64,000 nt of DNA from CAVQWT01 sp963717705 (lineage in GTDB: Bacteria > Pseudomonadota > Gammaproteobacteria > Burkholderiales > Casimicrobiaceae), in contig CAVQWT010000006.1 of the NCBI GenBank assembly GCA_963717705.1, positions 310,001 to 374,000 of the forward strand. Reading direction: 5' to 3'. This document shows positions 26,045 through 35,182 of the stretch, one piece after another; the first letter of the stretch is position 1, and the number at the start of each line of letters is the position of its first letter. The notes under the pieces are model-generated. The model had not been told where the DNA came from, searched no databases, and worked only from the letters and a program-made list of their open reading frames with translations. A program made the position numbers and the translations under genes.

Positions 26045-27313
26045 ATGAGCGAACACACGGACAACGGCACATCGGGATCCCGCCCAATGGCGGGGCCGGG
26101 CATTGCACAGCCGGCGCCATCCCTGCGCGGGCCCCCACTGCCGCAGCTCGGCGATTTCAGCTTGGTGGCCGGCGGCCCCCTCTACCAGCTCTGGCGACGC
26201 GCCCGGCTGTCAGACGAAGAACTGCACTTCACGCGTCGGCGGGCATTGCTCATGGCCATGATCGCCTGGCTTCCACTCCTGCTGCTGTCCGTGATGGAGG
26301 GAAACGCGTTGGGCGGTGGCACCGCGATGAGCTTCCTGCAGGACATCGAAATTCATGCACGCATGCTGGCTGGAATTCCCCTTTTGATGCTGGCGGAGGT
26401 CTGGACGCACCGTCAGCTGCCCCCTGTGATCCGACGCTTCGTCGAGGACGAACTCGTTACGGACGCCACGCGCCCGTCGTTCGAGGCGGCCATCGCCTCG
26501 GCGATGCGGTGGCGCAACTCGGTCGTGGCCGAATTGTTGCTGATCGTGTTCGTGTACACATTGGGAATGACGGTCGTATGGCGCACCCAGTTCGCGCTCG
26601 ATGTGAACACCTGGTATGCCGTGGTCGACGGTGAACGGCTCCGGCCGACGATGGCAGGGATTTGGATGGCATGGGTCAGCATCCCGATCTTCATGTTCCT
26701 GTTCTTGCGGTGGTGCTTCCGCTTGTGTATCTGGACCCGCTTCCTGTGGCAGGTGGCGCGTCTGGATCTGGACCTGGAGCCGACCCATCCCGATGGCCTG
26801 GCCGGATTGCACTTTCTCGTGCTGTCGGAGCGCGCGTACCGCCCCATCCTGCTCGCGATGGGATCGGTACTGTCGGGGATGATCGCCAACAGGATCCTGC
26901 ACACGGGCGCCGCTTTGGCCGATTTCAAGCTGGAGATTTTCGCGATGGTCGTGCTGCTGCTGCTCGCAGTCCTCGGACCGCTGCTCGTGTTCATGCCGAA
27001 TCTGCGCGCGGTTCGACGCTGGGGCCTCCTGGAGTACGGCACGGTCGGGCAGCGGTATGCGCGCGAGTTTCGCCGCAAGTGGGTCGGTGACGGGCAGACG
27101 ACCAGCGAGCCGCTGCTCGGCAGCGCCGACATCCAGTCGCTGGCGGACCTCCACAACGCGTACGAGGTGATCGACAGGATCCCCATGCTGCCATTCGCGT
27201 GGCGCAACCTCACTCTCCCCACGCTGACGGCCCTGCTGCCGATTGCGCCACTGCTGTTGACGACGTTCTCGGTAGAGGAACTCATCGACCGGCTGCTGGC
27301 GATGCTGCTGTGA
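26045..27313 (+). CDS. Multi-spanning membrane protein, function unknown
   Basis: A 422-residue protein. A 65-residue soluble N-terminus with Pro/Gly (GPPLPQLGDFSLVAGGPLYQLWRRARLSDEELHFTRRRAL) precedes about seven transmembrane helices. Large cytoplasmic segments contain RFVEDELVTDATRPSFEAAIASAMRW and LDLDLEPTHPDGLAGLHFLVLSERAYRPIL. This text recalls uncharacterised proteins of several proteobacteria, but I could not assign a family. ATG at 26045, 13 bp after the outer-membrane gene. Confidence 0.7.
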   Translation: MSEHTDNGTSGSRPMAGPGIAQPAPSLRGPPLPQLGDFSLVAGGPLYQLWRRARLSDEELHFTRRRALLMAMIAWLPLLLLSVMEGNALGGGTAMSFLQDIEIHARMLAGIPLLMLAEVWTHRQLPPVIRRFVEDELVTDATRPSFEAAIASAMRWRNSVVAELLLIVFVYTLGMTVVWRTQFALDVNTWYAVVDGERLRPTMAGIWMAWVSIPIFMFLFLRWCFRLCIWTRFLWQVARLDLDLEPTHPDGLAGLHFLVLSERAYRPILLAMGSVLSGMIANRILHTGAALADFKLEIFAMVVLLLLAVLGPLLVFMPNLRAVRRWGLLEYGTVGQRYAREFRRKWVGDGQTTSEPLLGSADIQSLADLHNAYEVIDRIPMLPFAWRNLTLPTLTALLPIAPLLLTTFSVEELIDRLLAMLL

Positions 27314-27425
27314 ACAAGCGCTCCGTCGCGATGCGGCGGACCTGAGCGCCGCCGGGGCGCGAAATTCCGGCTCCGGGCGACGTCGAAGAGATGGCGACTG
27401 CGCCAAGCGCTTCAAGGAGCACCTG

Positions 27426-27818
27426 ATGACCGATAACACTGCAAGCAGCGGGACACGGGTCGACACGACGCGCCTGGCGCTGGAACGCACTCGCGTTGCG
27501 TACGAACGCACGATGATGGCCTGGGTACGGACGGGCACGTCGCTCATCACCTTCGGGTTCTCGGTCTACAAGTTCTTCCAGATCGAGATGAAGGACTCGA
27601 TCGTCGCGCAGACGCTCCTCGGCCCCCGCGGGTTCGGGCTCGCCCTGATCGGGATCGGCCTGCTGTCGCTGCTGCTCGGCACGTTCGAACACGCCCGCGA
27701 TCTGAAGGCGCTGCGTCTTCAATACGATGACATGCCGCGGTCGACCAGCAAGGTGATCGCCGTCGTCATCGCGGTGCTCGGCTTGTTCTCCCTTCTCGCG
27801 GTGATTCTCCACGCCTAA
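27426..27818 (+). CDS. DUF202 (YidH-like) membrane protein
   Basis: A 130-residue inner-membrane protein with the DUF202 hallmark LALERTRVAYERTMMAWVRTGTSLITFGFSVYKF (residues 17-50) and three transmembrane helices. The family is common but its function is unknown. It is followed after seven bases by the patatin gene. Confidence 0.88.
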   Translation: MTDNTASSGTRVDTTRLALERTRVAYERTMMAWVRTGTSLITFGFSVYKFFQIEMKDSIVAQTLLGPRGFGLALIGIGLLSLLLGTFEHARDLKALRLQYDDMPRSTSKVIAVVIAVLGLFSLLAVILHA

Positions 27819-27825
27819 GGACACG

Positions 27826-29004
27826 ATGAAGGCCACCAGGACACGGCCGGCGCGTAGCGGCCACCATGTCGCAACCCATCCGAAGCACGGAAGCGTCGAT
27901 GCGCTTCGCGCCAGCTTCGCGGCGCACGACCATCGCATCCTGCTGCTGCAGGGAGGGGGCGCGCTGGGTGCGTATCACGGCGGCGTCTACGAGGGCCTTG
28001 CCGCGGAAGGCTTCGCGCCGGACTGGGTGGTCGGCATTTCGATCGGGGCGATCAACGCGGCGCTGATCGCCGGCAATGCGCCGGAACGGCGCGTCGACCG
28101 GCTGCGCGAATTCTGGGATCTGGTCTCCGCGCAGTCGCCGATCGTGCTGCCCGCAGCGATGGATACGGTGCGGCCGCTGATGAACCGGATGGCCGCCGCC
28201 TCGGCGATCTTCTTCGGCATCCAGGGCTTCTTCGCTCCGCGCATGCCGATGCCGCAGCTGGCACCGGAGGGAACGATTGCCGCGATGAGCTACTACGACA
28301 CCGAGCCCCTGCGAGCGACGCTCGAAAGGCTGGTCGACTTCGACCGCATCAACGCCGGTGGTATGCGCCTGTCGCTTGGAGCGGTCAATGCGGGCACCGG
28401 TGAATCGGTTTACTTCGACAACACCGAGCGTCCCATTTCGGCGAGTCACGTTCTGGCGAGCGGCGCCCTGCCGCCCGGCTTTCCGCCGGTGGAGATCGAC
28501 GGTGAGCTCTACCTCGACGGCGGGATCATGTCGAACACGCCGCTCGAATACGTCGGCAGGGACTTCAAGCTGAGCGCGCTGATCGTTCAGGTCGATCTCT
28601 TCAGCGGGCGGGGTCGGGTACCGAAGAACCTCGCCGAGGTGGCCGAACGCGTGAAGGACATCCAGTACCAGAGCAAGGCGCGGCTCTCGCGCGAGCAGGT
28701 CCGGAAGGTCGAGGCGCTGCGGAGCCTCATTCGCGACGTCGTCGCCAAGCTGCCCGCCAACCTGCGATCCGATGCCCAGGTGAAGAAGCTCGCCGAAGTC
28801 ACGGAGCGCGGTCCGCTGTCGCTGATCCACCTGGTCAACCGCAGCGACACGAAGTCGTACGACTTCAAGGACTACGAGTTCTCGCGCGCGACGGTGCAGG
28901 ACCTCTGGCGCGGCGGGTTCGATGACATCCGGAAAGTGATCGAGCGGCCGGACACCTGCCGCCTCGATGATCTCGGCAACGGCGTGCGCCTATTCGATGT
29001 CTAG
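27826..29004 (+). CDS. Patatin-like phospholipase with DUF3734-type C-terminus
   Basis: A 392-residue hydrolase. The oxyanion motif LLLQGGGALGAYHGGVYEGL is at about residues 39-58, the nucleophile Ser lies in GISIGA (about 73), and the catalytic Asp in LDGGIMSNTPLEY (about 231). The extended C-terminus (VAERVKDIQYQSKARLSREQVR ... GPLSLIHLVNR) is typical of DUF3734 patatins, which in several bacteria sit near polyhydroxybutyrate genes. Its neighbour encodes 3-hydroxybutyrate dehydrogenase. No signal peptide, so it is probably cytoplasmic or granule-associated. Confidence 0.9.
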   Translation: MKATRTRPARSGHHVATHPKHGSVDALRASFAAHDHRILLLQGGGALGAYHGGVYEGLAAEGFAPDWVVGISIGAINAALIAGNAPERRVDRLREFWDLVSAQSPIVLPAAMDTVRPLMNRMAAASAIFFGIQGFFAPRMPMPQLAPEGTIAAMSYYDTEPLRATLERLVDFDRINAGGMRLSLGAVNAGTGESVYFDNTERPISASHVLASGALPPGFPPVEIDGELYLDGGIMSNTPLEYVGRDFKLSALIVQVDLFSGRGRVPKNLAEVAERVKDIQYQSKARLSREQVRKVEALRSLIRDVVAKLPANLRSDAQVKKLAEVTERGPLSLIHLVNRSDTKSYDFKDYEFSRATVQDLWRGGFDDIRKVIERPDTCRLDDLGNGVRLFDV

Positions 29005-29048
29005 CGCATGAAGAACGAACAATGCACTGCGCCAAGGGAGTGAACGAC

Positions 29049-29831
29049 ATGTTGAAGGGCAGATCCGCCATCGTGACCGGTTCGACCAGCGGCATCGGGC
29101 TGGGCATTGCGCGCACGCTGGCCGGCGCGGGCGCGAACGTGATGCTCAACGGCTTCGGCGATGCGGCGCAGATCGAGGCCCTGCGCGCGGGGCTCGCGCA
29201 GGAATTCGGCGTCAAGGTGGCCTACAGCAACGCCGACATCTCGAAGCCCGAGCAGGTGCGCGCGATGGTGAAGGACGCCGTCGAACAGCTCGGTTCGGCC
29301 GACATCCTGGTGAACAACGCGGGCATCCAGCACACCGCGCCGGTCGACGCGTTCCCGGACGATCGATGGGACGCCATCATTGCCATCAATCTTTCGTCCA
29401 ACTTCCACGCGATCAAGGCGGTGCTGCCGGAAATGAAGCGGCGGGACTGGGGCCGCATCATCAACATCGCCTCGGTGCACGGGCTCGTCGCGTCAACGGA
29501 AAAGGCGGCCTATGTCGCCGCCAAGCACGGTGTGATCGGCTTGACCAAGGTGGTGGCGCTCGAAGCCGCCACGACGGGAATCACCTGCAACGCAATCTGC
29601 CCCGGCTGGGTGCTGACGCCGCTGGTGCAGAAGCAGATCGACGATCGCGCGCAACGGGAAGGAATTTCCGGCGAGCAAGCGAAGGCGGAAATGCTGGGCG
29701 AGAAGCAACCGTCCGGTGAATTCGCAACGCCCGAACAGATGGGCGCCCTGTGCGTGTTCCTCTGCTCGGACGCGGCCGCGCAGATTCGCGGTGCGGCGCT
29801 CCCGGTGGATGGCGGCTGGGTCGCGCAATAG
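29049..29831 (+). CDS. bdhA: D-3-hydroxybutyrate dehydrogenase
   Basis: A 260-residue short-chain dehydrogenase that interconverts 3-hydroxybutyrate and acetoacetate with NAD. It has the cofactor motif TGSTSGIGLG, NNAG, and the catalytic Ser/Tyr/Lys set (NIASVHG then YVAAKHG). LNGFGDAAQIEAL and CPGWVLTPLVQKQIDDRA are characteristic of PHB-linked BDH enzymes. The ATG at 29049 has an AGGGAG site at 29035-29040. It follows a patatin gene, consistent with storage-polymer breakdown. Confidence 0.9.
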   Translation: MLKGRSAIVTGSTSGIGLGIARTLAGAGANVMLNGFGDAAQIEALRAGLAQEFGVKVAYSNADISKPEQVRAMVKDAVEQLGSADILVNNAGIQHTAPVDAFPDDRWDAIIAINLSSNFHAIKAVLPEMKRRDWGRIINIASVHGLVASTEKAAYVAAKHGVIGLTKVVALEAATTGITCNAICPGWVLTPLVQKQIDDRAQREGISGEQAKAEMLGEKQPSGEFATPEQMGALCVFLCSDAAAQIRGAALPVDGGWVAQ

Positions 29832-29900
29832 GACGCAAACACGAACTACGGGGCCGGGACGGTGGTTCCGCGACCCGATCGGACCGGAAGGGAGTCGAGC

Positions 29901-31622
29901 ATGAGTGCAGCAAGCAGGAAGCCGGGCATGAAAGTCGTGATCGTTGGCGGTGTGGCGGGAGGTGCCTCATGTGCGGCGCGGTTGCGCCGGCTGGACGAGA
30001 ACGCGCAGATCCTGATGGTGGAGCGCGGGCCGTATGTCTCGTACGCGAACTGCGGCCTTCCGTACCACGTCGGCGGCGTGATTCCGAAGGAGTCGAGCCT
30101 GCTGGTGGCGAGTCCGGAAATGTTCCGTGGCTTCTTCTCGGTCGAAGTGCGGACCGGCTGCGAAGCGGTGAAGATTTCGCCGGACAAGAAGACGGTCGAG
30201 CTGCGGGACGTCGCCACCGGCGCGGTCACCACCGAGCCGTACGACAAGCTCGTACTGTCACCCGGCGCGAAGTCGATTCGTCCTCCGCTGCCCGGCATCG
30301 ACCTGCCAGGGATCTTCCAATTGCGGACCGTGCCCGATGCGCGCGCCATTCGCGAGTGGCTCGAGCGCGGCTCCTTGTTCCTGGCGGGCATGGACAAGTA
30401 CGCGGGCTTCCAGACGGTGCGGCCGAAAACACGCGCCGTGGTCGTGGGCGGCGGCTTCATCGGCGTGGAAAGTGCGGAGAACCTCGTGCACCGGGACTTC
30501 GACGTAACGCTCGTCGAGATGGCCGATCAGGTCCTGGCGCCGCTTGACAAGGACATGGCGAAGCCGGTGGAAGATCACCTCGGTCGGCATGGCGTGCACG
30601 TCGCACTCAACGACGGCGTGGCGGCCTTCGAGCAGGGCGAAGAAGGCTCCCTGATCGTGCGCACGAAATCCGGGAAGGTGTATCCGGCCGACGTCGTGAT
30701 CCTCGCGCTCGGCGTGCGCCCCGATACCGACCTCGCGCGCGCGGCCGGGCTGCAGATTGGCGAGCGCGGCGGGATTCGCGTCGACGACCAGATGCGCACG
30801 TCCAACCCCGACATCTTTGCGGTGGGCGATGCGGTGGAGGTGAAGGACACCATCACCGGTGAGTCGGGCCTGGTCGCACTGGCAGGGCCGGCCAACCGGC
30901 AAGGCCGCATCGCGGCCGACGTGATCGCCGGACGCGACGCGCATTTTCGCGGCACGCAGGGCACGGCGGTCATCGGCATATTCGGCGCCGCTGCGGCATG
31001 GACCGGCGTCAACGAGAAGACGCTCAAGCGCCGCGGCGACGTCGATTTCGAGAAGATTTTCCTGTACCCGAACTCGCATGCCGGCTACTACCCCGGCGCC
31101 CGGCCGATTGCGATGAAAGTCCTCTTCCGCAAGTCGGACGGCCGCGTCATCGGCGCGCAGGCGCTGGGTGAGGATGGCGTTGACAAGCGCATCAGCGTGA
31201 TCGCGATGGCGATCCAGATGGGCGCGACCGTCTACGACCTGGAGGAAGCGGAGCTTTGCTACGCGCCGCAGTTCGGCAGCGCCAAGGACCCGGTCAACTA
31301 CGCCGGCATGGTGGGGGCCGATGTATTGCGAGACGACATGCCGGTACGTCACTGGGGCGAAGTTGGCAATGCGCTGCTGCTCGACGTGCGGATGCCGGCG
31401 GAACTGGCGGTCGAGAGCGTGCCGGGCGCGGTGAACATCCCGCTGCCGCAGCTGCGCGCGCGCCTCGGCGAGCTGCCGCGCGACCGCGAGATCCTGCTCA
31501 TCTGCCGCTCCGGCGGTCGTGCCTATTACGCGACGCGCATCCTGCTGCAGAACGGCTTCCGGGCCCGGACTCTTTCCGGCGGCATGCTGTCGCGCACCTA
31601 CTCCCAGTTGCTCACGAGCTGA
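29901..31622 (+). CDS. CoA-disulfide reductase-like flavoprotein fused to a rhodanese domain
   Basis: A 573-residue fusion. Residues about 10-460 form a pyridine-nucleotide-disulfide oxidoreductase with FAD motif VVIVGGVAGGASCAARLRRLD and the single redox Cys in YVSYANCGLPYHVGG (class of CoADR/Npx). It also has the NAD motif VVVGGGFIGVESAENL and the second FAD motif SNPDIFAVGDAVE. Residues about 480-573 form a rhodanese domain (LLLDVRMPAELAVESVPGAVNIP, loop CRSGGRAY). CoADR-RHD proteins reduce CoA persulfides or polysulfides. The ATG at 29901 has an AAGGGAG site. It is the last enzyme of the run and the third rhodanese domain. Confidence 0.9.
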   Translation: MSAASRKPGMKVVIVGGVAGGASCAARLRRLDENAQILMVERGPYVSYANCGLPYHVGGVIPKESSLLVASPEMFRGFFSVEVRTGCEAVKISPDKKTVELRDVATGAVTTEPYDKLVLSPGAKSIRPPLPGIDLPGIFQLRTVPDARAIREWLERGSLFLAGMDKYAGFQTVRPKTRAVVVGGGFIGVESAENLVHRDFDVTLVEMADQVLAPLDKDMAKPVEDHLGRHGVHVALNDGVAAFEQGEEGSLIVRTKSGKVYPADVVILALGVRPDTDLARAAGLQIGERGGIRVDDQMRTSNPDIFAVGDAVEVKDTITGESGLVALAGPANRQGRIAADVIAGRDAHFRGTQGTAVIGIFGAAAAWTGVNEKTLKRRGDVDFEKIFLYPNSHAGYYPGARPIAMKVLFRKSDGRVIGAQALGEDGVDKRISVIAMAIQMGATVYDLEEAELCYAPQFGSAKDPVNYAGMVGADVLRDDMPVRHWGEVGNALLLDVRMPAELAVESVPGAVNIPLPQLRARLGELPRDREILLICRSGGRAYYATRILLQNGFRARTLSGGMLSRTYSQLLTS

Positions 31623-31660
31623 CTCCGGTTTCCGGATCCAACCCATTTCAACGAGACCAT

Positions 31661-32128
31661 ATGAAGACGAATCGGATTGCAAGGCTCGCCGCCTGTGCGT
31701 GTGCCGCACTGCTGGCGAGCGGAGCGTGGGCGCAGCAGTACGTCTATCCCGCCAAGGGCCAGTCGCCGGGTCAACAGAAGCAGGACGAGTCGGCCTGCTA
31801 CCAGTGGGCCGTGCAGCAGACCGGAATCGATCCGAGCAAGCCGGTCGCGGCACCGCCGCCGCCACCCACGACCGCGACGGGAACGACGCCGGGAGCGGGT
31901 GCGCGCGGCGCCGCCCGCGGCGCGATCGTCGGTGAGGCGGTGGGCGGTGACGCCGGCACCGGTGCAGCGGTAGGCGCGGCGGCCGCGCGTGGGCAGAGTC
32001 GCCGGCAGAATGCCGCGGCCTCGCAGCAGCAGCAGGCGGCCGCGCAGCAGGCGACCTCGCAACAGCAGGCCACTTTCGCGAAGGCGCGCGCTGCGTGTCT
32101 CGAAGGTCGCGGCTACACCGTCAAGTAG
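31661..32128 (+). CDS. Exported glycine-zipper / Gln-rich protein
   Basis: A 155-residue protein with a signal peptide (MKTNRIARLAACACAALLASGAWAQ). It contains YVYPAKGQSPGQQKQDESACYQWA, a Pro-rich linker, a glycine-zipper stretch (GARGAARGAIVGEAVGGDAGTGAAVGAAA) that could insert in a membrane, and a Gln/Ala-rich end closing with ARAACLEGRGYTVK. Similar proteins occur widely in beta- and gammaproteobacteria as hypothetical proteins. It starts 38 bp after the CoADR gene. Confidence 0.75.
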   Translation: MKTNRIARLAACACAALLASGAWAQQYVYPAKGQSPGQQKQDESACYQWAVQQTGIDPSKPVAAPPPPPTTATGTTPGAGARGAARGAIVGEAVGGDAGTGAAVGAAAARGQSRRQNAAASQQQQAAAQQATSQQQATFAKARAACLEGRGYTVK

Positions 32129-32194
32129 TCACAGCGCATCGAGCGGAGAGGTCGGCATGATCACAATCCGAATCGAACCTGCTGTCGGCGCCAG

Positions 32195-32500
32195 ATGAAG
32201 GTCGACGACAGTGCCAAGGTCGCTTACGTCGACGCCCTCGTGGTCGAACTGAAGAAGGGCGGCAGCCTGAAAGTCGAACGGACCGACAAGTCCGCGATGG
32301 TTCAGGCCAAGCCGGGCGAAACACCTCAGGGTGGAGTCGCAAGGCAGGTGACCGCCGTCGGCGACGTGACGAAGGTCGACGCGGCGACGCAGACCATCCC
32401 CGTGAAGGGCCTGCAGCGGACGGTGGAACTGAAGGTGCGTGATCCGGAGCAGTTCAAGCTGCATCTGGTGCGTGACTGTCCTGAAGGAGGATTGCGATGA
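32195..32500 (+). pseudogene. Fragment of a second copy of the two-repeat periplasmic protein (see 6062-6678)
   Basis: The 101-residue reading frame (MKVDDSAKVAYVDALVVELKKGG ... GGVARQVTAVGDVTKVDAATQTIPVKGLQRTVELKVRDPEQFKLHLV) aligns with the middle of the protein at 6062-6678 (QIKLGDFVVARYAQALTLELKK ... RQITALADVTAVDPQKSTITLKG ... NPEQFKVV). The signal peptide, the first half of repeat 1 and the end of repeat 2 are missing, so it is probably a truncated copy. Its last four bases overlap the next gene's ATG, so it may still be translated. Confidence 0.6.
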
Positions 32501-33309
32501 GAGCGTTCAAGTCAGTGGTCGCTGCGGTGCCGTTGCTCGCAGTGCTCCTGCCCGGCGTCTCGGCCGCGCAGGCGAGTTCCGATTGGAAGTACGAGGCGAG
32601 CGTCTACATGTTCCTGTCCGACATCGGCGGCCGCGTGACGTTTCCGCCGACCGGTGCGAGCAAGGACGTGACGGTCGGGGTCGACGAGATCCTCGATTCC
32701 ATGAAGATGGGTTTCATGGGCACCTTCGAGGCGCGCCGCGGACAGTGGGGCGTGTTCACCGACGTCGCCTACATGGACGTCGGCAATGTCCAGGAGAACT
32801 CCAGGGCCCTGAGCATTGGACAGCACGAGATCCCGGCCGACATCAACGTCAAGCTCAGCTTCGATCTGAAGCTCTGGGCGGTAACCCTGGTAGGCACGTA
32901 TGCGATTGTCGCCGATCGCGACCTCAAGCTCGACGCCATCGCCGGGACGCGTATGCTGGACGTGCGGCCAAGGGTGGATTATTCGCTCACCGGCAACGTC
33001 GGTCCGATCGCACTGCCCGACCGCACAGGCCGCCGTGAAGTGAAGGAACAGAACTGGGATGCCCTGGTCGGCCTCAAGGGTCGGGCCGCGTTCGGCTCGG
33101 ACGGTGCGTGGTTCCTGCCGTACTACGTCGACGTCGGCACCGGCGAATCGAAGCTGACGTACCAGTTGTCGGCCGGCGTCGGCTACACGTTCGGCTGGGG
33201 TGACCTGGTCGCGTCGTGGCGCTACCTGGACTATCGGTTCAAGTCCGGCAAGCCGGTCGAGGAACTGAGCTTCAACGGTCCGCAGATCGCCGCGGTGTTC
33301 CGCTGGTGA
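32497..33309 (+). CDS. Outer-membrane beta-barrel protein
   Basis: A 270-residue exported protein with signal peptide (MRAFKSVVAAVPLLAVLLPGVSAAQA). The body is strand-rich: WKYEASVYMFLSDIGGRVTFPPTG, GFMGTFEARRGQWGVFTDVAYMDVG and LVGLKGRAAFGSDGAWFLPYYVDVGTGES. It ends in FRW, the terminal-aromatic signature of barrels. Similar barrels of about 270 residues are common in proteobacteria with no known function. It overlaps the upstream fragment by four bases. Confidence 0.8.
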   Translation: MRAFKSVVAAVPLLAVLLPGVSAAQASSDWKYEASVYMFLSDIGGRVTFPPTGASKDVTVGVDEILDSMKMGFMGTFEARRGQWGVFTDVAYMDVGNVQENSRALSIGQHEIPADINVKLSFDLKLWAVTLVGTYAIVADRDLKLDAIAGTRMLDVRPRVDYSLTGNVGPIALPDRTGRREVKEQNWDALVGLKGRAAFGSDGAWFLPYYVDVGTGESKLTYQLSAGVGYTFGWGDLVASWRYLDYRFKSGKPVEELSFNGPQIAAVFRW

Positions 33310-33666
33310 CAAGCGACGGATGCGACCAGCTCATAACAAGATGGCCGAGGTCCAGGCCGTCGTGGGCTCTGGCGTCAAGGGGTTCCGGCTGATGGTGTGT
33401 GCTGTTCCTGAGTTTGTTCGGGAAGCAGGAGCGGTACTTCGACCCGGTCGTTGACCACCCACAGCGCCATGGCATGGCGATGATGGCGGTCGGTTGGCTC
33501 GTCATCGAAACGCGGGAATACTCCCATCAAGGCAGGTCCGGCCCCAGGGATGGACTCCACATTGCAGAATTCCGGGACAGTGCGCAACCTCTGCACTGCG
33601 GCGGCTCCGGCGCGTGTGCTATCGTTGACCGCTGCGTTTCCCTCCCCGCGGACCCGCGACGTGGCC
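33310..33666. other. Intergenic region before xdhA; possible gene remnant on the minus strand
   Basis: No supported gene. On the minus strand, about 33385-33545 can be read as protein-like text (FPRFDDEPTDRHHRHAMALWVVNDRVEVPLLLPEQTQEQHT) without clear start or family, possibly a remnant. No consensus promoter was evident, although xdhA expression must begin here. Confidence 0.3.
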
Positions 33667-35169
33667 ATGCCCGAACCGATCCGGTTTCTCCTGAACGGCG
33701 ACCTCGTCGAGGTGGCCGACGCCGCGCCGCAGACGACGCTGCTCGAGTTCCTGCGCGACCGCCGGCGGCTCACCGGGACCAAGGAGGGTTGCGCCGAGGG
33801 TGATTGCGGCGCCTGCACCGTCGTGGTCGCGGCGCCCGCCGCGGGAGGCGGCCTCGACTGGCGCCCGGTCAACGCCTGCATCCGCCTGCTGCCCACCGTC
33901 GACGGCCTCGCGGTGTTCACCGTCGAAAGCCTGCAGGATGCCGACGGCGCGCTGCATCCGGTCCAGGAAGCCATGGTGCGCGAGCACGCATCGCAGTGCG
34001 GGTTCTGCACGCCGGGCTTCGTGATGAGCCTGTTCGGGCTGTACAAGAACGCGCACCGGCCGCCGCGCGACGCCGTGGTGTCGGCGTTGTCCGGCAATCT
34101 CTGCCGCTGCACCGGCTACCGGCCGATTCTTGCCGCCGCCGAAGCGATGTACGCGCTGCCGGCGCCGTCCGGCTGGCGCGGCCCGGGCGTCGGCGCCGAC
34201 GGCGCGCGCCGCGTCTGCCGCGACGACGAGGCGCTGGCCGACTCGCTGGCCGCGCTGGCCAGGACCGAAACGTTCGAATACACGCACGGCGGCCAGCGCT
34301 TCTCGGCGCCGCGAACCGTCGACGAACTCGCGGCGATCGTCGCCGCGCGGCCGGACGCGCGGATCGTCGCCGGGGCCACCGACGTCGGCCTGTGGGTGAC
34401 CAAGCAGCATCGGTCGCTCGGCGACCTCGTCCACGTCGGCGCGGTCAGCGCGCTCGCACGGATCGCCGAGGACGACGGTGCACTCGAGATCGGCGCCGCC
34501 GCCACGCTCGCCGACGCGTTCGCCGCGCTCGACCGCGAGTGGCCCGAGCTGCACGAGGCCTGGGACCGCTTCGCCTCGGTGCCGATCCGCAACTCGGGCA
34601 CGCTGGGCGGCAACGTCGCCAACGGCTCGCCGATCGGCGACTCGATGCCGGCGCTGATCGCGCTCGGAGCTTCAGTGGTGCTGCGCCGCGGGAGCGCAGA
34701 GCGCACGCTGCCGCTCGAGGACTTCTACCTCGGCTACCGCCAGTCGGCGCTCGCCCCGGGCGAATTCGTGCGGGCGATCCGCGTGCCGCGCCGGCCGCCG
34801 GGCACGCTGCTGCGCGCGTACAAGGTGTCGCGACGCCACGACCAGGACATCTCGGCGGTGTTCGCCGCGTTCCGCCTCGACGTCGACGGCGGCCGCATTG
34901 CCTCTGCGCGGATCGGCGTCGGCGGCGTCGCGGCGACGCCGAAGCGCGCCGCCGCGACCGAGGCGGCGCTCACCGGCAAGGCCTGGACCGAGCCCGCGGC
35001 CCGCGCCGCGATGGCGGTGCTCGCCGGCGAATTCGCGCCGATCACCGACATGCGCGCCGGCGCCGCGTACCGCCGCACCATGCTCGGCGCGATGCTGCTG
35101 CGCTGCTGGCACGAGACGGCGGCGGACGCGCCGCGCGCGGCGACCCGCGTGTTCGCCACCATCGCCTGA
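33667..35169 (+). CDS. xdhA: Xanthine dehydrogenase small subunit (2Fe-2S and FAD domains)
   Basis: A 500-residue subunit of the enzyme converting hypoxanthine and xanthine to urate. N-terminal [2Fe-2S] ligands are in GTKEGCAEGDCGACTVV plus a following Cys; the second cluster uses CGFCTPG and CRCTGY (about residues 108-150). The FAD-binding part starts near residue 205 (ARIVAGATDVGLWVTK; IRNSGTLGGNVANGSPIGDSMPALIAL). The ATG at 33667 is preferred over the GTG at 33661. The gene is followed after 13 bp by xdhB. Confidence 0.95.
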   Translation: MPEPIRFLLNGDLVEVADAAPQTTLLEFLRDRRRLTGTKEGCAEGDCGACTVVVAAPAAGGGLDWRPVNACIRLLPTVDGLAVFTVESLQDADGALHPVQEAMVREHASQCGFCTPGFVMSLFGLYKNAHRPPRDAVVSALSGNLCRCTGYRPILAAAEAMYALPAPSGWRGPGVGADGARRVCRDDEALADSLAALARTETFEYTHGGQRFSAPRTVDELAAIVAARPDARIVAGATDVGLWVTKQHRSLGDLVHVGAVSALARIAEDDGALEIGAAATLADAFAALDREWPELHEAWDRFASVPIRNSGTLGGNVANGSPIGDSMPALIALGASVVLRRGSAERTLPLEDFYLGYRQSALAPGEFVRAIRVPRRPPGTLLRAYKVSRRHDQDISAVFAAFRLDVDGGRIASARIGVGGVAATPKRAAATEAALTGKAWTEPAARAAMAVLAGEFAPITDMRAGAAYRRTMLGAMLLRCWHETAADAPRAATRVFATIA

Positions 35170-35182
35170 CCGGATCGAGTCG

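Noticed and set aside
33385..33545. Gene remnant on the minus strand before xdhA
   Set aside because: The protein-like text has no start, family or neighbour support, so it is not listed as a gene.
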